Source of the DNA: Lojkania enalia
Lineage: Eukaryota; Ascomycota; Dothideomycetes; Pleosporales
Assembly (NCBI GenBank): GCA_010094045.1
Contig: ML986827.1
Coordinates: 11,630 to 22,203, forward strand
Direction: 5' to 3'
DNA: 10,574 bases
The notes under the pieces are model-generated. The model had not been told where the DNA came from. It saw nothing but the letters and a program-made list of their open reading frames with translations, and made no database searches. The position numbers were made by a program, and so were the translations under genes. Positions 1 through 8,842 of the stretch are shown piece after piece. The number at the start of each line of letters is the position of its first letter. The stretch's first letter is position 1.

Positions 1-1100
1 AATCGCCTATCTAAATAAATTATATCTATTCTCTACTATTGTATAATTAACGTATAGGGAATAGCCGAATTATTTATTTAATAGGTATACCGCTTTAACT
101 ATACGCCTGAAACTATTATTTTAGACTAAGAACCTTAGTTTATATCTAGTTTCTAGTCTAAATTCTACTATATCTTAGGCGTAAAGATTAAACTATCTAC
201 TACTTATTATAAAGAAACTAACAGATAGATAGAGATTATAAATAAGTATATTAATTAGAGACTGCGCCCTTTCATATCCTTCTACTAAAACAACTAGAGT
301 TCTCTATTACCTATAATTAACCGAGTATAAGCAACTCTACTCTATATAACTATTAGAATATCCCTATATTAGATTCTATATAGATCTAAGCCCTGTTAGA
401 GTTGGGATTAGAAATATTCCGTTAATCCTATTACTATAATAGATAAATTAAATTATAAGGATGCCTTAGCTCTAGTAACTTATATATATATAGCCTAGGA
501 AACTGTAAAGGCTAATATTACGAAGGCTTAGAATTATATATAATCTATTATTAACCGTTATTAGTAACCGATTAATTAGTAGATTAGTAACATAGTCTAC
601 CTAAATACTAAGAATCTTACGGTCTAGAGACTAAGCCGAAAGCTATCTAATTAATAGGAGAGCCCTTTTAAAATACTAGAATAGGTTAGAAACTCGTACT
701 ATCTATAGCTACCCCTAGAGTTAAGAATATATAATATCTTCGTACTAAACCTACTATATAAAAACCCCTAGGACCCTCTACTAGGGTAAGAAGCTCTAAA
801 ACCACCCGCTATCGCTATTAAAGGGGTAGAAGAGTAGGAGGTTAAGAAAATACTAGCTAGTAAACTATATCACAAGACCTTTAAATACCGTATAAAATAG
901 ATAGGATACGATCCCAACCCGGTCTAATATAAAGCCTCAAATTTTATAGGTTCGCCTTATAAACTAAAAGCTTTTTATAATAAGTATCTAAATTAGCTAG
1001 GACCTCTAAGGGCCTTAACTAAATAAATTAAAGTATATAAGGATAGTATAGAGAATATAGATTATCTAGTAGATAATAATATATAAGAGTTAAGTAGTAG
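1..1100 (+). pseudogene. Chromovirus Pol 3' part: integrase core, GPF module and chromodomain (element A)
   Basis: Integrase inserts retrotransposon cDNA, and the chromodomain of this lineage is thought to target chromatin. One plus-strand frame (codons starting at 1, 4, 7 and so on) runs from the left edge to about 1100 without a shift. Visible are the second catalytic Asp at 124-126 after PETI, the catalytic Glu at 232-234 in an NGQTE-like motif with exactly 35 residues between them (D35E), a segment matching RLRPFISFYQ at about 265, a GPF motif turned into SPF at 658-666, and a chromodomain from about 838 (KILASKL, KYRIKW, YKASNF). Stops are TAA/TAG at family Gln/Trp positions, for example the chromodomain KW at 898. 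The N-terminus, with the zinc finger and first Asp, is outside the window. The C-terminal end is uncertain because RIP stops hide the real one. The frame assignment is secure and the protein is dead. Confidence 0.92.
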
Positions 1101-2180
1101 ATTTTAAAAAAACTAAAGTATAGGCCCGAAATTACTCCTCTATAGAATTTAGAGGGTCTAATAGTAGGCTGTTAGATACCTCCCTAATCCTCTCCTCTTC
1201 TACCCTCCTTCCCCTTTCTTCCCTCCGGACTCTTTTTAAACCTTCTCTACTTTATTTTTAACCGCCCGAGAGTGCTGCGATATTAGCTTAAAAGCTAGAT
1301 ACTAAAGTCTTTAGGGCCGAAACCTAATAGAGTAACTTAGTACCCTAGTAGAATAAAGCTACCTAGATACTAGCCGTAAGAAGGCTATCTTTCTAACTCT
1401 TTATAACCTAGGCTATAAGCGCTAGACTATAAGCGGACTCTGAAATAGCCTTAAAAGCTACCTTTTTATCCTCCTTATCTCCTACGTATTAGGCTGCTAC
1501 CTATAGTTTAAAATAGCCCTAGAAGACTAGAAACTCCTTCTTATAGTAGGAGGGGATCTATAAGTACGTTAGTAGTAAGTACTCTACTAGTATTAAATGC
1601 GATTTGTACGGGGTTGTACTTTTTATTTTATAAGGTATAATACTCGCATTTTTTTAATCTTAGAGACTAAAAGAAAAATATTATATACTACCCGTAGGCG
1701 AGCGCGCGTATAGTTTAAAGGTAGATAATTTAGAAGGTTTTTAAAGAGGCTTTAGAAGGTAGGTAGAGTGGTATATTAATTAATTTTTTCTATAAGGCGT
1801 TAGCAATACTTTAATAATTAATAGTTCTAGAGACGTATAATAATACGTACGGAGTAGAAGTTATTATTTAGTTAAGAAAGCTTAGTTAATAGCAACCTAA
1901 TAATATACTAAGGCTGGTAAACGCTTATTACTATACGCGACGAAATTGCAATATTAATAAACTATTATAATGGTAGTTACTAGCCGATATATAGGTTAAT
2001 TATACTTACCGCGAAAACCTTACTTAATATTATATTAATAAACGCATCTCTATAAGTAACTATGTGTATTAGCTCTTACCGGTAAATACCTCTTTAAAGA
2101 AATTTCTTTATACTAGAACCTATCTATAATAGCCCCGATTCCCTCCCGAACCAGCGTAGATAGGGACTATCAGCCTATAA
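1101..2180. pseudogene. Unassigned coding-like segment between Pol and the polypurine tract of element A
   Basis: About 1.1 kb lies between the chromodomain tail and the polypurine tract, longer than an ordinary 3' non-coding region. Two readings are open apart from TAA/TAG. On the plus strand, codons starting at 1184, 1187 and so on run to 2190 with no TGA; the part after 1590 is rich in Lys/Arg/Glu and ends with DYQPIRRG at the tract. On the minus strand, a frame read from about 2000 down to about 1115 gives in its last 150 codons a charged, helix-like stretch (VGDKEDKKVAF, then REERGRRVEEERIREV, then LLLDPLNSIEE). I recognise neither protein. Possibilities are a third ORF after pol, an antisense ORF as described for some plant gypsy elements, or an extended Pol tail. 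RIP leaves TGA so rare that open frames are weak evidence alone. Confidence 0.4.
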
Positions 2181-2192
2181 GAAGGGGGGTAG
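2181..2192 (+). other. Polypurine tract of element A
   Basis: A purine run containing six consecutive G (gaaggggggtag) ends directly against the first base of the LTR at 2193. In LTR retrotransposons this tract primes plus-strand DNA synthesis and lies immediately upstream of the 3' LTR. Its position shows that the LTR at 2193-2471 is a 3' LTR of a plus-strand element, not a 5' LTR. The left side of the related LTR at 9762 has no such tract. Confidence 0.85.
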
Positions 2193-2471
2193 TATAATAA
2201 TGCAAAGAAATCGTTCTATAAAAAGCTTTATATATAACCTTATCCCAAAGCTTTTCGCTTATCTTATCCTACCCCCGGTTCTACCCCTTTTCCCTTCCGT
2301 ATATAGTTGTATACTCCCTTATAAGTAGCTTAGTAGTTCTTCTATATCCTTTTATATAAGGCCTATAGGTGTTAATAGAATTCCTAGGTCTCTGAACCCC
2401 TACATACTCCTATATGCCTCTAAGTGGATTCGTGCCGCATTCGGACCTATTATCTTACCTGTACCGTTATA
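2193..2471 (+). repeat. 3' LTR of element A (279 bp)
   Basis: This is a direct repeat of 9762-10040, also 279 bp, aligning without indels. Combining the two copies to undo C-to-T and G-to-A changes, the ends are TGTAAC and GTTACA, a perfect 6-bp inverted terminus of the TG...CA type. This copy has TATAAT at its start and GTTATA at its end. It is flanked on the left by a polypurine tract and on the right by a pogo transposase frame. A possible TATA box (TATAAAAA) is at 2217-2224, only about 25 bp from the LTR start, so its role as the promoter is uncertain. Confidence 0.93.
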
Positions 2472-2472
2472 C

Positions 2473-3474
2473 CTACCTTTTATTATTATTACTAGCTACT
2501 ACTATCTCTCTATCTAGTACGAAGGCGATAATATACCTAAGAACTAGGCTATTATAGTTAATAAAAACGGCTAGATAATAAATAAACTTAATTTTAAGTA
2601 ATTAAAGTACTTTTATAAATATATAAAAGATCGTATAGTAGGCGCGCGTCGACTACTAATCTTTAATAGCTATAATAGCTATAACTCGTTTAATTTCTAG
2701 AAACTCTATAAGAAATAGAGTATTATTCTACTCTATATACTAGCTTATTTATTATACCTATTATAGCTACTAGATATAAGCTACTTTTTACTATTAAAGT
2801 ATATATATAAAAATTAGATCTTAGTCTTAGTATATAATTATATTAACTATATTATAAAACTTAAGTTCTTTCTAGCCTTTAAAGCTACTTTTAATATATT
2901 AATTATAAAGGATAATATCTATATAAGCTTTTAAGAAGCTGGTCTAATTCTATTTAATTTAGAAGTAGTACTTTTAAAGTTTAATATAAAGCTTCGTACA
3001 CTAATATTACTAGTATAAGATAATATCTTATAGAAAGTAAAAATACTAAGTAACGCGCGTAAACTAGAAGCTTAATTAATATTAATTTATAATTAGATTT
3101 AAAGGAATATAAGCTTTTTACTAGCTTCTATTATTAAGAAGCTAAATTAGTTTAAGAAAGGCTCTATAAAAGTAATATATTAGATCGGGTTAATATATAA
3201 TAAAATTATTAGCTTCTAAAAAGTAAATAAAGTAGTAATAAAATAGAAATAGTAGAAAAAAAGGCGGATTTAAGCGTAAGGAACCCTAATAAAAGTATAA
3301 GAAGAGATAATTATTACTAAAAAGGATGATAAGAAGGAAACTTAGGCTATAATACACTAATTTAGGGTGCGATTAGGTACGAGCGGATAGTATAAAGCGT
3401 ACTATAACTGCTATAGTAAGACTAGATATAATTTTTATATATACTAGAAGGATATAGAGGTTTCTATAGAATAA
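2473..3474 (+). pseudogene. Pogo/Fot1-like DDE transposase, C-terminal portion
   Basis: Cut-and-paste transposase of the DDE_1/CENP-B-related fungal family. One frame (codons from 2473) runs to TAA at 3472-3474 with no net shift. Recognisable in order: LPFII, then WYEGDNIPKNW with both Trp now stops, NGW with the Trp now a stop, VGARRLLI, the second catalytic Asp changed to Asn (GAT to AAT at 2665-2667), LLQ(P)LD with the Gln now a stop at 2764 and the third catalytic Asp kept at 2773-2775 (35 residues between them), KLRTL at about 2990, and a C-terminal knuckle-like segment around 3397-3444 (AYYNCYSKTRYN) that in relatives reads like C-x2-C...GHN. The helix-turn-helix N-terminus and first Asp are missing because of the LTR insertion. 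Many GH-type pairs have become SY, as G-to-A and C-to-T changes predict. Family assignment is firm. Confidence 0.9.
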
Positions 3475-3586
3475 TCGCGTAAGTTGTAAATTGCTATTAT
3501 ATTACTTAATTATTAAGCTATACGTATATAAAGGTTAAAAAAGTTAATAGGGTAGACTACTTACTTATATAGGCCGCTCGCTTATA
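3475..3586 (+). other. 3' non-coding end of the pogo element with probable terminal inverted repeat
   Basis: This short AT-rich stretch lies between the transposase stop and the point where element C coding resumes. Its last bases contain a GC-rich block (ggccgctcgctt, 3572-3583) that stands out from the surrounding sequence and ends next to TA. Terminal inverted repeats of this superfamily lie directly beside a TA duplication. The left partner is not in the window, so the call rests on position only. Confidence 0.5.
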
Positions 3587-5640
3587 AAATATATTATCTA
3601 TTTTTCTTAGTTATATTTTTTAAATATCTATAATCTATATATAACTTTAATTTACTATTTTTCTTAGGTATAAATAATATTAGTAATACTATTTTACTCT
3701 AACTTAGTTATATATACCTTCTTACTAAATTGTTTTAAATATACTTCTTAAGTTCTTCTTTTTATTCTTAGTTTAAGTTATATATTAGACTAGATTTTAG
3801 TTTTCTTTTATTCTTAATAATAATTTTATAGTTGTATTTCCTATATTTAAATAATTCTCTATTTTCTACTTCTTTATATAACCCTATAAATTTACTATAA
3901 TCCTCTTAAATTTCTTAAAATATACTTTTATTCTATAGTTTCTTATATACTTTTTAAACTATAATAATATCTAGTATCTATTTTATTTTTCTAAGATGTT
4001 TAGCTATTATAGTTATTAATACTCTCTATATTAACTATAGACCTAAAGAATATCCTATCCTATACTATCCTACTACCCGTTCTATCTTAGACTAGCTCTA
4101 TAACCTATAAACTATCTTTTACTACTAATCTACTCTAGGATTATATTTAACTAACTAGTCTATATCTAGTAATATATTAAATTTTCCTAGGTTTATAATA
4201 TTAATACTCTTTATATTAGTATATTCTATAATATTAAGCGCTTACTTCTTAGTTTCTATTAGTACAACTTCTCTACTATAGTTTATTAGCTTATTATCTA
4301 CTAGGTATATTATATAAGATACTACTTTTTCCCTCTATTCTATATTATTTTTATAAATCTATTACGCCGATATAAATATATTTAAAGTTCTACTATTAAG
4401 TAGTATTTTAAGCTTCCTCCTATTAAACTCTACTTAGACTACTATATATAAAAGTATTATACTAGTAACCCTTCTAATAGCTTTTTTACCCAGTTTCTTA
4501 GTATAACTATTATTTTAGGAGCTATTTAGTTTTTTAACTAAGATAGAAAGAACTCTACTTTTTCCTCCTCTCTTTTATATAGTAAATATTTATCTATATT
4601 ATACCTTATCTATAGTTTTTAGGCGTAAGTAGCCTCTATCTATTTACTATATATCTTATACTTCTATCTTAAAAAATACTATTACTATTTAATTAGTTAG
4701 TAATTTTCGTTTAATCTTTACTATTTAAGTACTTTAAATACGTCTTAGTAGTACTAGTATCTAACTATATATTATTTCTAGTTTAAAGCTTTATATTCCT
4801 CTAAATATATATTATTTTTAGAATATTCTTCCTTTTTAGATATACTTACTCCTATTACTTTACAAGCTATAATATTAAGTTATTCTCTAATATCTCTCTA
4901 TATTTCTCTTATTTTTAAGACTAGTTTTTTTAGCTTCTTAGCTTCTACGATAATTTTATTAAGCTAGTATAGATACTCTATTCTAAGGTAAAGTAGATTT
5001 CTATAAATCTAATAGTACTTATTTTCTATATAATCTTTAATCTTATCTTAAGATAGTAAAATTCTAGATAATAATTACGTATCTATTTTTAGCTATACTC
5101 TTAGCTTTATCTTAATACCCTTATATATTAAGTAATTATCCTAGTAACAGCTGGCCTAATCTTTTTTACAGCTGTTCTTATAAGGTAGTATATATTTCCC
5201 TTTCTTACCTTTCGCCTATTTTATAGGGTAGCTTTAGTATATCTTTTATATATACTCGAATATTTTTTTATCTATAATTTTTCCTACTAATTTTACTACG
5301 GCTTCTAATATATTCTAGCTATCTTAGAACGTTGCTTCTTTAAACGGTACGTTCTAATATTTCTAGAAGTATAGTCTTATCTAGTAAGTTTTATTATAGA
5401 TCTAGTATTTCTTTTATTCTATCTTTTCTAGGATTAATATACTATTAAGTTATAATATATCTAGTAAATATTCTGTATATCTAATAACTACTATAGCTCT
5501 TTTTAGCTATAGTTAATAATTACTTTCTTCTTTTACTAAATAGTATATTTTATATCTATTATCTATATAATATATCTAGTACTATATTAGTTATTAGTAT
5601 ATATTAGTAGGCTATATAATTATTATTTAGACTTTCTTTC
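3587..5640 (-). pseudogene. Pol of element C: protease and N-terminal reverse transcriptase
   Basis: This continues the Gag frame. The aspartic protease active site DSG is recognisable as NSR at 4389-4397 (Asp to Asn and Gly to Arg, both G-to-A) within a context reading LLNSRTLN. Further on are NIINLGKFNILLDID, matching the family pattern F-D-I-L-L-G-M-D-W, and VKYNPRVD. Then comes the linker to RT, IYNLNQEQKEELKKYI, and RT motif 1 (LFIPKKNSKLKLYIDYRYL, about 3613-3675), followed by NITKKNRY. The frame stops matching RT directly after NRY, near 3590, where the pogo element begins. The YxDD box and everything beyond it are absent from the window. Premature stops sit at Gln and Trp positions. 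The stretch between the zinc knuckle and the protease (about 5600-4500) is in frame but has no motif I can name. Confidence 0.85.
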
Positions 5641-6620
5641 GCATAGTACCCTTTTTATCTATATAGAAGGTACGCTTCCTCTTTAAGCCTTTCTTTCTTA
5701 AGATTACTTATCCTTAATTATTAGTAGTTCTTTTCCTTATCCTTTTCGACTTTTCTAAGGACTATTAGATTACTATTCTATAGCGCCGTCTTATTCTCCT
5801 TTTTAGTTGGTATAAATATTTGCAGCTAAGATTGTTTTTCTATTTCCTACTCGTATTAATAGTTGTTAATCCTAACTACTAATTCGATTATTTCTAATAG
5901 CTCTATTAGCCTTTCTTTACTAGCTAAGTCGTCCTTAACTTTATCCTTAAGCTCTTTATAGAAGATTCCTACTAATACGCTATTATCTTATCCTAGTCTA
6001 GTATTAAGTTTCTAAAACTCTATAATATAATCTATTACTCTCTTAGTTTAGGTTAGCTTTAACAGCTTCCTTTATACTTCTTACTCTATATTTACTTCTC
6101 TAAAAACGTTTCGGACCTTATTCTTAAATTCTTCCTAGCTCTTAAAGAGTTCGTCTATAGATTCTCTAGTCTTCTTTATATTACCTCTATTCTCTAGCTA
6201 ATCTACTATAAATAGTTCGACTTATACTAGCAGTATTTCTTCTATACTTATTATTATAGCTAAGATCTTATCCTTATCTAAGAAAAAGGTTATATTATTA
6301 AACCTAAAATATAGTTTTATTAATATAAGAAAAGGGTTAATATATTCTTTCTTACTATTAAACTTTTTTAGTAAAGCTATTTTAGTTTATACTTATTATT
6401 TAGCTTTAGCTAGGTCGGCTCTAGTTATAGCTAGCTTATATTATATCTATATAATATAAGTCTTCTATTTCTATACTTTTTATACTATAGTTTCTTCTAG
6501 AGCTTACAGCCTTTCGGTTATTATAACTTAACTTTATAATATAGTAGATATCTTTAAATAGTTCCTATTCTCTTAATATTAGATAGTTATTATATTACTA
6601 ACCTATATACTACTAATATA
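5641..6620 (-). pseudogene. Gag of element C with zinc knuckle
   Basis: Structural capsid/nucleocapsid protein. The minus-strand frame reads TERLQALEE near 6500, a coiled-coil-like N-terminus continuing to TRADLAKAK at about 6410. Next come KKFNSKKEYINPFLI (about 6330-6370), RFNN...LDKDKILA, an ELFKS(W)EEFKN segment (about 6150), KLLKLT and VIDYIIEF(Q)KLNTRLG(W)DNS (about 5990-6075), then YKELKDKVKDDLASKERL, all typical of fungal chromovirus capsid. At 5641-5675 a nucleocapsid knuckle reads AYLLYR(Q)KGYYAKES; undoing RIP gives C-x2-C-x4-H, though the last Cys is replaced by Ser (AGT), which is not a simple RIP change. The start codon is uncertain: I see no ATG and place the start near 6600-6620, where an ATA may be a mutated ATG. 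Confidence 0.87.
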
Positions 6621-7016
6621 TATAATAACTACTATTATAGTTATATATATACTAGGGCCTTATTTATATTAGATTAGTTAGAGGTAGTAGCTTTAATAAA
6701 AAGAGAGTATTTAGATTGCCGGTTCTTTAAATATAATAAATATATTCTTAGAAGTCTAATATAGTAATAAGATAAATCTATAAGAATAACTATATAGAAC
6801 TTAATCTATTAAGAAAATCTTTTATTTTATATAGATAGGTCTAAAACAGCTAAACTTAACTTATTAGATCTATTAGATCTATTAGGTCTATTCTACTATA
6901 CTTAATACTTCTACTATTATTATATATATAAGTTGTACTATACTTTATTATCTAGCTAATTATCTCTCTAGTTTCTATAGTCCTACTACTTATTATCTAA
7001 TAATTAGTTCCTAATA
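6621..7016 (-). repeat. Probable leader and 5' LTR of element C
   Basis: Upstream of Gag on the minus strand, sequence of LTR/leader character is expected. A TATA-like motif (TATATAAAA on the minus strand) lies at about 6826-6834. A possible LTR beginning (TATTAGGAAC on the minus strand, which would be TGTTAGGAAC before RIP) is at 7007-7016. I could not identify the LTR end, primer binding site or target duplication, and the 3' LTR partner is not in the window. Extent and call are therefore tentative. Confidence 0.35.
6863..6892. repeat. Short 9-bp tandem repeat
   Basis: Three consecutive copies of a 9-mer (attagatct, attagatct, attaggtct) are followed by a partial fourth. Copies differ only by an A/G transition. 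It lies just upstream (minus-strand sense) of the TATA-like motif in the probable LTR of element C. Its function is unknown. Confidence 0.75.
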
Positions 7017-7589
7017 TATATCTACCTATTATTACTTTATTAGTCCTCGCCTAAGTTAACCTATATAGTAGCTAATATTAGATTAAACCCTAGTTATAGA
7101 AGTAGTACCTCTTAGTATTCTATATTTATAATAAATACTAGTAGTTTACTATAAATATAGGCGGTTTAGATATAGAGTAAGAAACTATATATAATAGAAG
7201 GTATACGATATATATAGATAAGAAAAGTACTTATATTATAAAACAGTTAACTTATAATATATTAACTACTAAGGCCTATATTAAATATTATATTAAAAAT
7301 ATCTAAAATTTAAAAAAAAGATAGATAGAATTCTTATATATTAATATTATAAATAGAAAACTCTAGATCCTCTAGATAAATATAAAAAGAACTAGAAAAG
7401 TATAGTATATATTTTATAATAATATAATACTAGCTAACTTTTACTTTATTCTAGAATAAGAACCTAGATGCTTTCTAGAAGAGGAAGAAGTAGTACTATA
7501 TAATATAAATCTACGCTAGATAATATATATATTATATAGTAGATAAGAAGAATAGTATTATTATAGTATTCTTATATTCTCCTCTAATA
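7017..7589. other. Gene-free AT-rich stretch, nothing recognised
   Basis: About 570 bp of strongly RIP-affected sequence between the probable LTR of element C and the ORF relic to its right. It has long A/T runs such as aaatttaaaaaaaag near 7310. No frame gives a motif I can assign. A GC-rich block resembling the end of the pogo element (gcgctcgctt) sits just beyond its right edge, at 7603-7612. Confidence 0.5.
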
Positions 7590-8470
7590 CCTGTACGTAG
7601 CGCGCTCGCTTCTATATATATACCTTCTTCTTCCCTCTTATCTTCCTATTTACCTCGTATATAGCTTACTTCTTAGCTATCCTCTTATATAACACCTAAA
7701 ATCTATATATAGCATACTATACTAAGCGTTAGATAAGCCTTATTATTCCTACTTATAGCTTCTTATAATATTAGAATAGCTTACCTAGTTATAGTAATAG
7801 CAGTTAGATAGCTGCTGTAAATCTCTAGATAGAAATCTTTATTATTTTCCGTCTAGATTTTTTTTCTTCCTTTCTAGCAATATCTAGCTAAAATACTAGT
7901 CTAATAGCTATTCTACTATTCGTATAGCAGCTGTAGTAGGAGCTTTAAAACTAGTAATCTAAAATCTAGTAGCTCTAATCTAATCTTAACTTAGTATATA
8001 CTATTATCCTCTAGCTCTAGTTCTCTACTATCTTTTATTTTTAACTCTTCAACCCTTTATATTTTAATAGTAAACTATATATATTTTATATATAGCTCCT
8101 ATTTATTAAGGCTAAATTCTATTTAGACTAGCTTAATAGAGCTAATATATTTAACTATATTTAAGACTAACTTAAATAGCTATAGTAGATATTAGTACTA
8201 TACCTCTACTAGACTACTAAGAATAGCTAGTTCTAAAATTCTAAGATAATCTTTTTATTCTTTTAGCGCCTCTATTATAATTTATATAAGAAATAGAAGG
8301 TAGTTTAATATTTTATATTAGTACGTTAGAAGAATAATAAGTTATTTCTTACGTACTTCGCTTATTTTAAGCGTTTCTTATATAAGGTAGATATCTAGTT
8401 ATAACCTAATATATCTCGAATCTTCTCTTTCTACTATAGTCTCTACTTATTACGAACGTTTATATATAGT
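7590..8470 (-). pseudogene. Unrecognised minus-strand ORF relic
   Basis: A minus-strand frame is open from about 8465 to about 7560 apart from TAA/TAG stops of the kind RIP makes from Gln and Trp codons. Its C-terminal part is basic and helix-like: YKRIAKK(Q)AIYEVNRKIREKKKVYI, then KRARYVQVLEENIRIL near 7570-7620. The middle contains RVEELKIKDSRELELEDNS (about 8000-8050). The overall look is of a real, charged protein, possibly the C-terminal region of a transposase or another element protein, but I recognise no family motif. A plus-strand reading of the same interval is also partly open, so the strand is not certain. It lies just beyond the 3' LTR of element B and may be the target that B inserted into. 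Confidence 0.35.
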
Positions 8471-8750
8471 TGGTTAATCGCACTTTAGGTAGTTAACTCT
8501 ATTACTATATACTACGTATAAATATTAAAATATTATATGAAGAATAGAAATATTTACATTATATAGGTTTTTATAGAGGCTAGGTCTGTGCTACTATATA
8601 GGCTAGCCGGGTTAGTAAAACCTTCCTCTATTACGGTTAAGATAAGTCGGTTATATTCTAGCTAGCAGCTAATAGCTATTACTAGCAGCTGGTTTAGGTA
8701 TTATAATAAGGGTAGTATAGGTGTAGAGGTGTCGCGGTATTACTATAATA
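8465..8750 (-). repeat. 3' LTR of element B (left end approximate)
   Basis: On the minus strand the sequence directly after the polypurine tract begins TATTATAGTAATACCGCG, as expected of an LTR that began TGTTAT or TGTCAT before RIP. A clear TATA box (TATAAAAA, minus strand) lies at 8568-8575, about 175 bp into the LTR, a usual position for a U3 promoter. I could not find the other terminus with confidence: candidates lie around 8460-8500. No second copy is in the window to fix the length. Confidence 0.6.
8568..8575 (-). promoter_or_regulatory. TATA box in the LTR of element B
   Basis: TATAAAAA on the minus strand, preceded by a comparatively GC-rich segment (ctagcctc). Its position inside an LTR fits the retrotransposon U3 promoter. 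It is probably no longer active, given the RIP damage around it. Confidence 0.5.
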
Positions 8751-8763
8751 GTACCCCCCTTTT
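8751..8763 (-). other. Polypurine tract of element B
   Basis: The minus strand reads AAAAGGGGGGTAC and ends directly at the LTR start at 8750. It closely resembles the tract of element A (AAGGGGGGTAG), including the run of six G. It gives the orientation of B: internal region to the right, 3' LTR to the left. Confidence 0.82.
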
Positions 8764-8842
8764 AGTTATAAGCTCCTATAAGTTAGATCTTTATATTATA
8801 TTCAGGTTATTTATAATTAAGTAGTAGTTATTAATACTAGTA

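Larger units (their letters stand above)
1..2471 (+). mobile_element. Element A: 3' portion of a RIP-degraded Ty3/gypsy chromovirus
   Basis: Seen in order on the plus strand: integrase core, GPF module, chromodomain, about 1.1 kb of unassigned sequence, polypurine tract, 3' LTR. This is the order expected at the 3' end of a Ty3/gypsy chromovirus. The 5' LTR, gag, protease, RT and RNase H would lie left of the window. The right boundary is exact: the base after the LTR (2472) resumes a pogo transposase reading frame. The five bases after the LTR (2472-2476, cctac) should be the target-site duplicate, with its partner outside the window. Element D at the right edge carries the same LTR family. 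Confidence 0.9.
2472..3586 (+). mobile_element. Pogo/Fot1-type DNA transposon remnant (right part)
   Basis: This is the C-terminal half of a transposase gene followed by about 110 bp of non-coding DNA. The left part is removed or displaced by insertion of element A at 2471/2472. The right end is placed near 3586 because the reverse-transcriptase frame of element C resumes there: its KNRY residues are on the minus strand at about 3590-3600. The terminal sequence near 3573-3586 (gccgctcgcttata) ends in TA, consistent with the TA target duplication of the Tc1/mariner/pogo superfamily. The matching left terminus is not in the window, so the exact end is an inference. Confidence 0.78.
3587..7016 (-). 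mobile_element. Element C: 5' part of a minus-strand Ty3/gypsy element
   Basis: Read from right to left: a probable 5' LTR and leader (about 7016-6621), Gag, zinc knuckle, protease, and the first part of reverse transcriptase, where a pogo element interrupts it. RNase H, integrase and the 3' LTR would lie left of the pogo and element A insertions, outside the window. Gag and RT share one reading frame (minus-strand codon starts congruent to 2 modulo 3 at 6347, 4397, 4370 and 3623), so the element probably made a single Gag-Pol polyprotein and has suffered almost no net indel damage over about 2.7 kb. Confidence 0.85.

Noticed and set aside
1591..1650. Inverted repeat aatgcga...tcgcatt (about 1596-1647) as a hairpin or terminator
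   Set aside because: The 7-bp arms are about 40 bp apart, and the sequence is open in the candidate reading frames; chance is a sufficient explanation.
3600..3720. AT-rich tracts as a replication origin or centromere core
   Set aside because: Base composition is explained by RIP, and the same sequence encodes reverse transcriptase residues on the minus strand.
4389..6620. Plus-strand ORFs in the Gag-Pol interval of element C
   Set aside because: They are shadows; every recognisable motif in this interval is on the minus strand in one frame.
1692..7612. gcgagcgcgc at about 1692 and its reverse complement at about 7603-7612 as terminal inverted repeats of one large element
   Set aside because: Only about 10 bp match and the following bases diverge; the left copy lies inside the coding-like segment of element A and the interval spans several unrelated insertions.
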